64,000 nt of DNA, taken from assembly GCA_963721435.1 (NCBI GenBank), contig CAVRJC010000012.1, positions 496,001 through 560,000 of the forward strand, read 5' to 3'. This document shows positions 54,045 through 64,000 of the stretch, piece after piece. Source of the stretch: CAVRJC01 sp963721435. GTDB lineage: Bacteria; Actinomycetota; Acidimicrobiia; IMCC26256; DASPTH01. Within the stretch, counting starts at the first letter, position 1; the number at the start of each line of letters is the position of its first letter. The notes beneath the pieces are model-generated. The model ran no database searches, was not told the origin of the DNA, and saw only the letters and a program-made list of their open reading frames with translations. Made by a program: the position numbers and the translations under genes.

Positions 54045-54920
54045 GTGTTCCCGTCCTCGTTCGATTACACCGCAGCGCACTCCATTGATGAGGCCGTTGC
54101 CGCGAAGCGAGAAGGCGGGGACGAGACCCGCTTTCTCGCGGGTGGTCAGAGCCTGATCCCGATGATGAAGACGCGCCTCGCGACTCCGGCGAAGCTCGTC
54201 GACATCAACGGGATACCCGGGCTCGACACCCTCGAGCGCGTCAACGGGCATCTCCGCGTCGGCGCACTCGTGCGCCATGCCGACATCGTGCGCGCGGGCA
54301 CCTCAGGATCCGGCATCACGTTCGGTGCCGTCGCCTCGGCCGCGCCGTGGGTGTCCGATCCGCTCGTGCGCAACCGCGGCACGCTCTGCGGCTCGGTCGC
54401 GCACTGCGACCCCGAGGGCGACTGGAACTCGGTGCTGCTCGCCACCGGTGCCGACGTGATCGCTCGCGGCACCAACGGTGAGCGCTCGATCCCGATCACC
54501 GAGTTCATCGTCGACTTCTTCGGGAACGCCCTCGCCGACGACGAGATGGTCACCGAGGTGCACATCCCGGTCCCATCCGGACGCGTGGGCGGCTCGTACC
54601 AGAAGCTCGAGCGCAAGGTCGGTGACTACGCCACCGTCGCCGTCGCCGCGCACCTCGAGCTCGCGGCCGACGGCACCATCGCGCGCGCCGGTCTCGCGCT
54701 CACCGCGGTGAACCCGGTGAACACCAAGGTCACGGCCGCGGAGGAGATGCTCGTCGGCCGGCAACCGACCACCGAAGTGTTCGTGGCCGCGGGCGAGCTC
54801 GCCGCGCAGGCATCGGAGCCACGCGACGACGTGCGCGGCTCAGCGGAATGGAAGCGCAACGTCGTGCGCGTGTTCACCCGTCGCGCCCTCGCCGCCGCCG
54901 CGGCCGAGGCGCAGAGCTGA
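54045..54920 (+). CDS. coxM: Carbon monoxide dehydrogenase medium (FAD) subunit
   Basis: 291 residues, molybdopterin-dehydrogenase FAD fold. LAGGQSLIPMMKTRLATP binds the FAD pyrophosphate and RNRGTLCGSVAHCDPEGDW the flavin (usual GGS is CGS here). It passes electrons from the iron-sulfur subunit to the quinone pool. GTG 54045 has a GAGAGGGAG ribosome site. First gene in coxM-S-L order. Confidence 0.9.
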   Translation: MFPSSFDYTAAHSIDEAVAAKREGGDETRFLAGGQSLIPMMKTRLATPAKLVDINGIPGLDTLERVNGHLRVGALVRHADIVRAGTSGSGITFGAVASAAPWVSDPLVRNRGTLCGSVAHCDPEGDWNSVLLATGADVIARGTNGERSIPITEFIVDFFGNALADDEMVTEVHIPVPSGRVGGSYQKLERKVGDYATVAVAAHLELAADGTIARAGLALTAVNPVNTKVTAAEEMLVGRQPTTEVFVAAGELAAQASEPRDDVRGSAEWKRNVVRVFTRRALAAAAAEAQS

Positions 54921-54986
54921 GTGTGAGCGAAATGCGTAGGGCGAAGGTGTTGTGTTGCTGAGCTTTCGCAGAGCCTTGAGCGAACC
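54921..54986. repeat. Intergenic repeat-like element C between coxM and coxS
   Basis: GAGCGAAA (54925-54932) is partly mirrored by TTTCGC (54964-54969). The tail CCTTGAGCGAACC (54974-54986) matches the right ends of the elements at 4.1 and 26.0 kb. Unlike those, it sits between co-directional genes of one operon. Confidence 0.4.
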
Positions 54987-55002
54987 ATAAGAGAGGGAAC
55001 CG

Positions 55003-55490
55003 ATGCAGGTCACGGTCACGATCAACGGCAGCGACCACACGCACGACGTCGAGCCTCGCATGCTCCTCGTCGACTTCATCCGCACCCAGGCCGAGCTCAC
55101 CGGCACGCACATCGGCTGCGACACGACCAGCTGCGGCGCGTGCACGGTGCTCGTCGACGGCACGCCGATGAAATCGTGCACGATGTTCGCGGTGCAGGCC
55201 GACGGCCGCTCACTCACCACCGTCGAAGGGCTCAGCACCGCGGGCGTGCCGGGTGTGATGCAGGCCGCGTTCAAGGAGGCCCACGGCCTGCAGTGCGGGT
55301 TCTGCACGCCGGGGATGATGCTCGTCGGCATCGCGCTCCTCGAGCAGAATCCCGATCCCACCGACGACGACGTGCGGTGGGCGATCTCCGGGAACATCTG
55401 CCGCTGCACCGGCTACATGAACATCGTCAAGGCCATCCGCGCCGCCGCGGCCGACACCGCGGCCGCGGCCGTCACCGCAGGAGCATCGTC

Positions 55491-55494
<4 letters not shown>
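55003..55494 (+). CDS. coxS: Carbon monoxide dehydrogenase small (2Fe-2S) subunit
   Basis: 163 residues. N-terminal plant-type ferredoxin cluster GCDTTSCGACTVLVDG and C-terminal helical cluster CGFCTPGM ... CRCTGYMNIV give the two [2Fe-2S] centres. The stop overlaps coxL (ATGA). GAGAGGGA precedes the ATG. Confidence 0.94.
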
Positions 55495-57875
<2,381 letters not shown>

Positions 57876-57885
57876 GCGCGCACCC

Positions 57886-58842
57886 ATGGATGCCGACGTC
57901 CTGGCGGCCGCGGTCGACCTGACGCGGGCGCGCCGCGCGTTCGCGCTCGCGACCGTCGTGTGGCGACGCGCACCGAGCTCGGGGCACGTCGGCTCGAAGG
58001 GCGTCGTGTTGGCCGACGGCACCGTGCGAGGATGGCTCGGCGGCGCGTGCGCGGAGCCGACCGTCGTGCGCGAGGCGCTCGCCTCATTGGTCGACGGTCG
58101 CGCGCGGCTGCTCTTCCTCGGCTCCCCCGACGAGCTCGCCGCGCACGACCACGACGACACGCTGACGATCGCGATGGCGTGCGAGAGCGAGGGGGCGATG
58201 GAGATCTACCTGGAGCCGTTCCTGCCCAAGCCGCAGGTGGTGGTGGTCGGCCGCTCGCCGGCGGTGCACACGCTCACGGTGCAGGCGCGGTCGCTCGACT
58301 GGGACGTCGCGGTGATCGACGACGGCGGCCGCGCCGACGAGCACCCGCACGCCGAGCTCGTGCGCACCTCCTTGGATCTCGACGGGCTCGGCATCGGGCC
58401 GTCGACCGCGATCATCGTCGCGACCCAAGGTCACTACGACGACCTCGCGCTCCGCGCCGCGCTCGCGACCGACGCGGGCTACATCGGGGTCGTCGCGGCG
58501 GAGAAGCGCGCGTCGTCACTGCTCGCGCTGCTGCGGGACCAGGGTCTCGACGATGCCGACCTCGCGCGCGTGCACGCACCCGCCGGCCTCGATCTCGGGC
58601 CCGTCGACAACGCGGAGATCGCGGTCGCGGTGCTCGCCGATCTCGTGGCGCGCCGGGCCGCGGGGCAGCTCCGCGGCGTCCCCACCGCGGCGCCGCGCGA
58701 GGCCGTCGACCCCGTGTGCGGCATGACCGTCTTCATCGACCAGGCGAAGTATCACGCGGTGCACGCCGGCGCCGACTACTGGTTCTGCGCCCCCGGCTGC
58801 CTCCGCGCCTTCGAAACCGACCCGACCGCCTACCTGACCTAG
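57886..58842 (+). CDS. XdhC/CoxF-like maturation factor fused to a YHS domain
   Basis: 318 residues. XdhC part: ALATVVWRRAPSSGHVGSKGVV, GWLGGACAEPTVVREAL and a Rossmann domain (PKPQVVVVGRSPAVHTL, then ATQGHYDDLAL). XdhC proteins bind and sulfurate the Mo cofactor for its large subunit. The last 50 residues form a YHS/TRASH-like metal domain (VDPVCGMTVFIDQAKY ... WFCAPGC). Ten bases after coxL. The Cys-bearing tail might deliver Cu or sense metal; that is inference. Confidence 0.87.
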   Translation: MDADVLAAAVDLTRARRAFALATVVWRRAPSSGHVGSKGVVLADGTVRGWLGGACAEPTVVREALASLVDGRARLLFLGSPDELAAHDHDDTLTIAMACESEGAMEIYLEPFLPKPQVVVVGRSPAVHTLTVQARSLDWDVAVIDDGGRADEHPHAELVRTSLDLDGLGIGPSTAIIVATQGHYDDLALRAALATDAGYIGVVAAEKRASSLLALLRDQGLDDADLARVHAPAGLDLGPVDNAEIAVAVLADLVARRAAGQLRGVPTAAPREAVDPVCGMTVFIDQAKYHAVHAGADYWFCAPGCLRAFETDPTAYLT

Positions 58843-58888
58843 CCCCGCGCGCGGCACAATGGGCGGACTTCTCCTGAGGAGGTCCGTG

Positions 58889-59353
58889 ATGCTCGAGACC
58901 GACGGCCGCACCCCACCGACGACACCCGACGACCAGGCGGCCGCGGTGTCGACGCACACCCGGTTCACCGACACCCGCACCTGGCTCATGGAACGCGTCG
59001 ACGGCCGGGTCGCCGCCGGGGTCGCGCTCGCGTGGTTCGTGCTCACCGAGATCGCGATCGCGCTCGAGCCGCGCTCGCAGTTCGAGCTCCCGGTGATCAG
59101 CGTGGTGCTCGTACTCAGCATGGACGCATTGGTCATCGCCATGGTCGCCGGTCTCGTGATGCGGCGCCGCTGGGGACTGCTCGGGGCCCTCGCGGCATCG
59201 CTGCTCTTCACCGCGGAGTCGATCGCGTGCCCGCTCACCGGGCACCACCACTTCGGCACCTGGTGGTACGCGCAGATGGCGTGCGCGCTCGCGCTCGTCG
59301 GCATCAGCCTGTTCGCGCTGCGGCGCGACTACTCGGAGCTCAACCCGGAGTAG
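58889..59353 (+). CDS. Small four-helix membrane protein
   Basis: 154 residues. Polar N-terminus, then helices at VAAGVALAWFVLTEIAIAL, VISVVLVLSMDALVIAMVAGLV, LLGALAASLLFTAE and a last one near MACALALVGISLFAL. A Cys-Pro and three adjacent His (ACPLTGHHHFG) lie in an outside-type loop, perhaps metal-binding. No recognised family. GAGGAGG before ATG 58889 fixes the start. It may be part of the cox operon (46 bases after XdhC-YHS). Confidence 0.62.
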   Translation: MLETDGRTPPTTPDDQAAAVSTHTRFTDTRTWLMERVDGRVAAGVALAWFVLTEIAIALEPRSQFELPVISVVLVLSMDALVIAMVAGLVMRRRWGLLGALAASLLFTAESIACPLTGHHHFGTWWYAQMACALALVGISLFALRRDYSELNPE

Positions 59354-61006
59354 TCACGGGCTCGAGCGTGGCGTCGTCGTCCTCGTTGTCGGCGTGCACG
59401 GTGTCGGGGAACGCCGGGGGGACTCCCCCGAGACCGAGCTCCGCCGCTTCTTCAGCACTCTCGAGTGCGCCGTGCATCGCGCCTTCGGGCGCGATGTGCG
59501 CGGGCAGGTAGCGCAGCACTGCGATCGCGGCGATCACCGCGAGCACCGCACCGACCGTCACCGCGAGGTGGATGCCACCGATGAACGCCTGGTCGGCGCC
59601 GACCTGGAGCGCGCGGCCCGCGGCGGCGGGGAGCTGCGCGGCCGTCTGCAGCGCGCCCGACAGTGAAGAGCTGGCGGTGGTCTGCGCGCCGGCCGGCAGC
59701 TTGGACGACGAGCGGGTCGAGCGCACTCGCGAAGTGGGACGCCGCGATGCTGCCGAGCACGGCGACACCGAGCGCCGACCCGAGCTCGCGCGTGGCGTCG
59801 TTCATGGCCGACCCCGCACCGGCGCGACGGGCCGGCACCGCCGACATGATCGCGGCCGTCATCGGCGACATGACCAGCGCCATGCCGGCGACGAGCGGGA
59901 TGATGCAGGCGAGCACGTAGATGTACTGCGTGTCGATCGCGAGGCCGCGGAACATGAACAGGCCGGTGGCGACGAGCAGCATGCCCACGGCGACGACGCG
60001 CTTGGTGCCGAACCGGACGCTGAGGCGCGGGCGTCTGCGTCGAGACGAGCACCATGATCGGCGCCATCGGCAGGAAGCGGATGGCCGCCGACAGCGGGCT
60101 GTAGCCGAGCACCAGCTGGAAGTACTGCATGGTCAGGAACATGACGCCCGACATGGCGAGGAACACGAGGATCATCCCGCCGGTGCCGGTGCTGAACGCG
60201 GGGTTGCGGAAGAAATGCATGTCGAGCATGGGGACTTCCACGTGCAGCTCCCATGCGACGAACAGCACGAGCGTGACGATCGCGATGCCGAAGGCGGCGA
60301 GCGCCTCGGTGCTCGTCCACCCCACATCGGGCGCCTCGATGAGCCCGAACACGAGCGTGGAGATCCCGATGATCGAGAGGACCGCACCGACCGGGTCGAG
60401 TCGGCCCTGCTCGGGATCGCGTGACTTGGGCACGAGGTAGTGGCCGCCGACGAGGGCGAGGATCACGATCGGCACGTTCACGAGGAACACCGACCCGTAC
60501 CAGAAGTGCCCGAGCAGCCAACCGCTGCCGACCGGGCCGATCACGCCCGCGGCGCCTGCGGTCGCGGCCCAGATCGCGATGGCCTTGGCGCGCTCACCGG
60601 CGGGGAAGATGTTCACGAGGATCGACAGTGTCGCGGGCATGATCAGCGCCGCCGACGCGCCCATCAACGCCCGGCACACGATCAGTTGCGTCATGTCGTG
60701 CGACGCGGCGGCAAGCAGCGAGCTGGCGAGGAACCCCACCAGGCCCAGCTGCAGCACGCCCTTGCGCCCGAACCGGTCGCCCATGGCGCCGGTGGAGAAC
60801 AGCAGGCCCGCGAACACGAGCGAGTAGGCGGCGACGACCCACTGGAGCTCTGACGTCGTGGCGTTCAGGTCGCGGGAGAGGTCGGGGATCGCGACGTTGA
60901 GGGTCGTGTTGCCCACGAAGATGATCAGCAGGCTGAGGCAGAGGACCGACAGTGTCCACCAGCGGCGGGCGTGGATGGCCGCGGCGTCGGGGGACATGCC
61001 GAGCAT
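59340..61006 (-). CDS. MFS drug transporter, DHA2 (EmrB/QacA) family, two frame breaks
   Basis: About 555 residues after repair, 14 helices. LIIFVGNTTLNVAIPDLSRDL (D1), GAMGDRFGRKGVLQLGLVG and IGPVGSGWLLGHF are present. Frame breaks lie near 60035 (after STQTPAP, continuing RLSVRFGTKRVVAVG) and near 59705. ATG 61006 or 60997. It is divergent from a TetR gene with a 13-base palindrome at its start region; a repressor-pump pair is likely. Confidence 0.83.
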
Positions 61007-61009
61007 TAT

Positions 61010-61022
61010 GGCAGACTCTGCC
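61010..61022. promoter_or_regulatory. Candidate TetR operator
   Basis: GGCAGACTCTGCC is a perfect 6-1-6 palindrome four bases upstream of the MFS start. A second partial symmetry, TTGGC-N7-GCCAA (61043-61059), lies toward the tetR gene. Both fit binding by the divergently encoded regulator. Confidence 0.5.
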
Positions 61023-61084
61023 AGATAACACAAGATGCAGTTTGGCTCATTGCGCCAAGAGGCAAGTTCTGTCATGATTGGGTC

Positions 61085-61771
61085 ATGCAAGCCATGGGGG
61101 CGAGTGCGGTCGAGACCGCGGGCGATGCCGCCGGTGAGACGGCGAGCGAGACGGCCAACGAGACGGTGGGCCTGCGCGAGCGGAAGAAGCTCAAGACCCG
61201 CGAAGCCCTGGAGCAGGCGGCCCTCGACCTCTTCGCCAAGCAGGGCTTCGACAGCACCACGATCGAGGAGATCGTCGAGGCGTGCGACGTGTCCCCGCGC
61301 ACCTTCTTCCGCTACTTCCCCAACAAGGAGGCGCTGCTCCTGAGCGACGCCGACGAGAAGTGCCAGCTGCTCGTCGCCGGGCTGCTCGGCCGCCCCGCCG
61401 GCGAGTCGCCGCTGCGCTCGATCCGCGAGAGCCTGGTCGAGAACCTCGCCGGCCTGGAGCACGACCGGCCGCGGATGCTCGAGCAGTCGCGGATCATGGC
61501 GGAGACCCCGGCGCTGCGCACGTACAAGATCGAGCGTCAGCAGAGCTGGGAGGAAGCGATCTTCCAGGCCCTCCAGACCCGGGCCGCTTCGGGCCTCGAC
61601 GGCGGCCACTCGACCTTCGAGCTGCGGCTCGTCGCATCCACCGCGATCGCCGCTCTGCGTGCCGCGGTCGAGACGTGGCTCGAGGAAGGCGGCGACGTCA
61701 TCGCCCGCGTCGACGACGCCTTCGCGCGCATCGCCGCCGGCCTCGACCCCGCGGAGGCGGCGCGGGTCTGA
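61085..61771 (+). CDS. TetR family transcriptional regulator
   Basis: 228 residues. After an acidic Ala/Glu/Thr N-terminus comes the HTH: LKTREALEQAALDLFAKQGF, TTIEEIVEACDVSPRTFFRYF, NKEALL. The C-terminal ligand domain is poorly conserved. ATG 61085 is used; ATG 61094 would fit as well. It most likely represses the divergent DHA2 pump. Confidence 0.87.
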   Translation: MQAMGASAVETAGDAAGETASETANETVGLRERKKLKTREALEQAALDLFAKQGFDSTTIEEIVEACDVSPRTFFRYFPNKEALLLSDADEKCQLLVAGLLGRPAGESPLRSIRESLVENLAGLEHDRPRMLEQSRIMAETPALRTYKIERQQSWEEAIFQALQTRAASGLDGGHSTFELRLVASTAIAALRAAVETWLEEGGDVIARVDDAFARIAAGLDPAEAARV

Positions 61772-61865
61772 TCCACGCCCCGCGTGACAACCGCGCGCGG
61801 CCGGTCGTCAGTGTGGGATGGCCCGGCGCTCAAGGATCTACTGTCAAACGGTCGACACCTTCCGT

Positions 61866-62912
61866 ATGCCGTGGCGTGCGCTCATCGTGGGAGTGTGCGC
61901 GGCCACGATGGTCGTGACCGGATTGGTGGCGCCGCCTGCGTCGGCCGCGACCGACGCCAAGGCACGGGACGCGCTCGCGATCGCACGCGAGAAGCTCGAC
62001 GCCGCGCGTGCCGACGCCGACGATGCCGCAGCACGGCTGTCGGCGCTCGAGGGCGACCACGCGCAGGTCGCCACCGAGATCAGTGACCTCGAGATCCAGA
62101 TCCCGCAACTCCAGGCGCGGGCCGTCGAGCTGAAGACGATCGTGAAGCAGCGCGCGGCGTCGCTCTACACGCGCGGCGGTGCCGCGACGCTCGAGATGTT
62201 CCTGAACGCCGACGACAAGCTCGAGGCCGCGCAGGCGTCGCATCTCACCAACGTGGTCACCGCGCACGACGTCGACCTCGCGGCCGAGCTGCGCGCTACC
62301 GCGGCGAAGCTCGCGACCCGCGAGAGCGCGCTGCGCGCGAAGCGAGCCGAGCTCGACAAGAACATCGAACTGGTCGCCGCGACGCGCGACGAGCTCGACC
62401 ACAAGCTCGCCATCGCGAGCAGCGCCTACGACAAGGTGAAGGTCGCGGTCGCCACAATCCGGGCGAAGGGTGACGGGCCCGCGCTCGTCACCGCGGCGAT
62501 GCGCTGCCCCGTGAACGGGTTCGTCGCATTCGCCGACGACTTCGGCGAGCCGCGCGACGGCGGCACCGTGCACGAGGGCATCGACATGCAGGCATTGCTC
62601 GGCACCGAGCTGGTCGCGGTCGTCGACGGCGACATGGTCCACGACGAGAGCCCCGCCGGCGGGAACGGCATCTGGTTGAAGGACGACGCCGGCGACACCT
62701 ACTACTACGCGCACCTCTCCCGGTACGAGGGCGACGCCCGGCGTGTCGCCGCGGGCGACGTGATCGGGTACATCGGCGTCACCGGCGTCACCACCGGACC
62801 GCACCTGCACTTCGAGGTGCACCCGCACGCCGCCGAAGCCGTCGACCCCTACGCACTCCTCCTCGGCCTCTGCATCGACGAACAAGCACTGCCGAAGCCC
62901 AAGCCCACGTGA
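61866..62912 (+). CDS. Secreted M23 (LytM-type) peptidase with coiled coil
   Basis: 348 residues. Signal peptide from MPWRALIVG to PPASA. Long coiled coil (about 30-200, e.g. EKLDAARADADDAAARLSAL) as in EnvC/NlpD-type regulators. C-terminal M23 fold: HEGID (His236, Asp240) and PHLHFEVH (His313, His315), the zinc set. It should cut peptidoglycan cross-bridges or activate amidases at division. An upstream in-frame ATG at 61818 exists, but the signal peptide favours 61866. Confidence 0.9.
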   Translation: MPWRALIVGVCAATMVVTGLVAPPASAATDAKARDALAIAREKLDAARADADDAAARLSALEGDHAQVATEISDLEIQIPQLQARAVELKTIVKQRAASLYTRGGAATLEMFLNADDKLEAAQASHLTNVVTAHDVDLAAELRATAAKLATRESALRAKRAELDKNIELVAATRDELDHKLAIASSAYDKVKVAVATIRAKGDGPALVTAAMRCPVNGFVAFADDFGEPRDGGTVHEGIDMQALLGTELVAVVDGDMVHDESPAGGNGIWLKDDAGDTYYYAHLSRYEGDARRVAAGDVIGYIGVTGVTTGPHLHFEVHPHAAEAVDPYALLLGLCIDEQALPKPKPT

Positions 62913-63847
62913 CCGCACGCGTCACACCGCGTGCCCGATGCCGAGCCGCCGTCGATCGCCGCGAGGATCGGGGCGAGCGCCACTTCCGGATCGTGCTGCA
63001 GCGCGGTCCAGGTGAGACGGAACACCGTCCAACCGTCGGCGACGAGCGTGTTCTGACGAATCCGATCGTCGTCGAAGACGCGGCGGCTGGAGTGGGGCCC
63101 GCGCCCGTCGAGCTCGACGAGGATCATCAGGTCGGGCCAGGCCAGATCGAGGTACCGGATACGGCCTCCGCTACGAACCCGGTAGTTCACACGCGGTGGC
63201 GGGGCTCCCGCTCGTTGGAGCAGTCGCAACGCCCGGGCTTCGAAGCCGTTGCGAGCTCGTGCAAGCTCAGGGTGCCGGTTGGCGAGTATCCGCAGCACCA
63301 CCGTGCAACCTCGTCGGCCTGGTCCTCCCAGTTCACGGGCCCGGTACTCGAGCCGCGTTGCGCGCACGACACCCATCACGATCGATCGATCAACCAGGTC
63401 TTCGGCCTCGCGTGAAGACACCGTCGCCGCGACATCGATGATCGTTCGCACCGGCGCGGTCGTCGGGATGCCGTCCACGACCGTGAGGTCGATCGAAACG
63501 AGCTCTCGCGAGCTGCGGACGCCCGCGCGTCGAGCGGAACGACGACCACGGACAACGGTCACCTCGGGAACCGCCGGGAAGTCCATGAGTCCGAACAAGG
63601 CAGCCGCGCTTCGACCCGACGCCACGCCACGGGTCGAAAGCGTGAGGGCAATCAAGCGCTGCTTCTCGGTGGGCTCGACACCGCCGGCCACCAGATACGC
63701 GCGAGGTTCGAGCTCGAGCCACGTTCCGTCGGCAACTCTGCGACGAACACTTGGCCGGGTGTACTTGGCTTCCAATGCTTGCGCCAAAGTGAAGACACCG
63801 TGCTGGCGCCTGCGGTGATCATTCAGCGCGCGCACTCGCTGGTCCAT
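62849..63847 (-). CDS. AbiEi-like winged-helix protein with DUF559 (Vsr-like) nuclease domain
   Basis: 332 residues. N-terminal winged helix as in AbiEi antitoxin-type proteins (RQHGVFTLAQAL ... VADGTWLELEPRAYLVAG). Middle domain of AbiEi type (DGIPTTAPVRTIIDVAAT). C-terminal DUF559: YLDLAWPDLMILVELDGRG, then RQNTLVADGWTVFRLTW, a Vsr/restriction-like fold with acidic residues. The 3' end overlaps the M23 gene by 64 bases, so the last 20 residues are doubtful. No separate toxin gene adjoins. Function unproven. Confidence 0.72.
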   Translation of the reverse strand: MDQRVRALNDHRRRQHGVFTLAQALEAKYTRPSVRRRVADGTWLELEPRAYLVAGGVEPTEKQRLIALTLSTRGVASGRSAAALFGLMDFPAVPEVTVVRGRRSARRAGVRSSRELVSIDLTVVDGIPTTAPVRTIIDVAATVSSREAEDLVDRSIVMGVVRATRLEYRARELGGPGRRGCTVVLRILANRHPELARARNGFEARALRLLQRAGAPPPRVNYRVRSGGRIRYLDLAWPDLMILVELDGRGPHSSRRVFDDDRIRQNTLVADGWTVFRLTWTALQHDPEVALAPILAAIDGGSASGTRCDACGHVGLGFGSACSSMQRPRRSA

Positions 63848-64000
63848 GGCTCGTCTCCTGCGATCGCAGTGACCGAGGAAGACGACGTCATCGTGACACC
63901 GGCGTGTGACATGCACATCTGGGTGGCGATTTGTAACGCCACGCGTTTCAAAAAGCGCGCCCCAAAGGCGAGCGCGTGCGTTAGACCGCGCTGGCCGTGG
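63848..64000. other. Right-edge intergenic DNA
   Basis: 153 bases upstream of the DUF559 gene. GTGGCG/CGCCAC (63923-63942) can form a 6-bp hairpin. No gene or tRNA is recognised before the window ends. Confidence 0.3.

Noticed and set aside
63923..63964. tRNA gene at the right edge
   Set aside because: One short hairpin and a TTTCAAA loop are visible, but no acceptor stem, T-loop consensus or anticodon arm could be built.

Overview
The window is high-GC, gene-dense bacterial DNA with many GTG/TTG starts and 1-4 base ATGA/GTGA gene overlaps. Two WhiB proteins, an F420-type luciferase-like oxidoreductase, a Zincin_2 metalloprotease, a SenX3/RegX3-type pair beside pst, a SigE/anti-sigma/RseB/HtrA/TatA cluster and a ppk1 neighbourhood like that of mycobacteria all point to Actinomycetota. 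An Acidimicrobiia-like, possibly uncultured lineage is my best guess. That is inference from gene content; no rRNA or marker tree is available here.

Layout. 0-5.5 kb: siroheme decarboxylase, class V aminotransferase, NAD-epimerase, Zincin_2 protease, MFS protein. 5.5-10.9 kb: a polyphosphate/nucleotide-phosphate operon (ppk1, CYTH-CHAD, Nudix, SixA-like, surE). 11.1-14 kb: an arsenic cluster (arsC, aquaporin, arsI, divergent arsR) and ahpE. 14-20.7 kb: phosphate sensing and uptake (regX3, senX3, pstBACS, a candidate PHO box, phoU). 20.7-23.8 kb: a sulfide-oxidation set (sqr-like, tusE, dsrE) lying between two phoU genes. 23.8-28.4 kb: envelope stress (htrA, whiB, rseB-like, anti-sigma, ECF sigma, tatA). 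28.4-35.4 kb: LLM oxidoreductase, formiminotransferase, WhiB2, macro-domain protein, and a VWA/AAA-ATPase pair. 35.5-38.1 kb: ApbE, a haem-binding ferric-reductase-like membrane protein and two secreted Pro/Ala-rich proteins. 38.2-41.7 kb: sdhCAB. 41.7-50.9 kb: xseAB, MgtC, DUF1214, Lhr helicase and small proteins. 50.9-54 kb: an MFS pump with a cNMP-binding and a PDZ protein. 54-59.4 kb: form I aerobic CO dehydrogenase coxMSL with an XdhC-YHS protein. 59.3-63.8 kb: MFS/TetR pair, M23 peptidase and an AbiEi/DUF559-like protein.

Taken together the genes suggest an aerobic heterotroph that supplements respiration with CO and perhaps sulfide, with electrons entering the quinone pool alongside Sdh. 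It regulates phosphate tightly, may store polyphosphate, and carries arsenic detoxification.

Sequence quality. About ten otherwise conserved genes carry 1-base frame breaks (epimerase, arsC, pstS, sqr, second phoU, VWA protein, DUF1214, cNMP, PDZ, MFS). The VWA breaks fall in homopolymers. Uncorrected indels are therefore more likely than mass gene decay, and functional reading of these genes should assume the repaired frames. No rRNA, tRNA, CRISPR array, insertion sequence or prophage was seen. The most unusual non-coding signals are a dispersed intergenic inverted-repeat family (near 4.1, 25.9 and 54.9 kb) and a 50-base near-palindrome at 29.4 kb.
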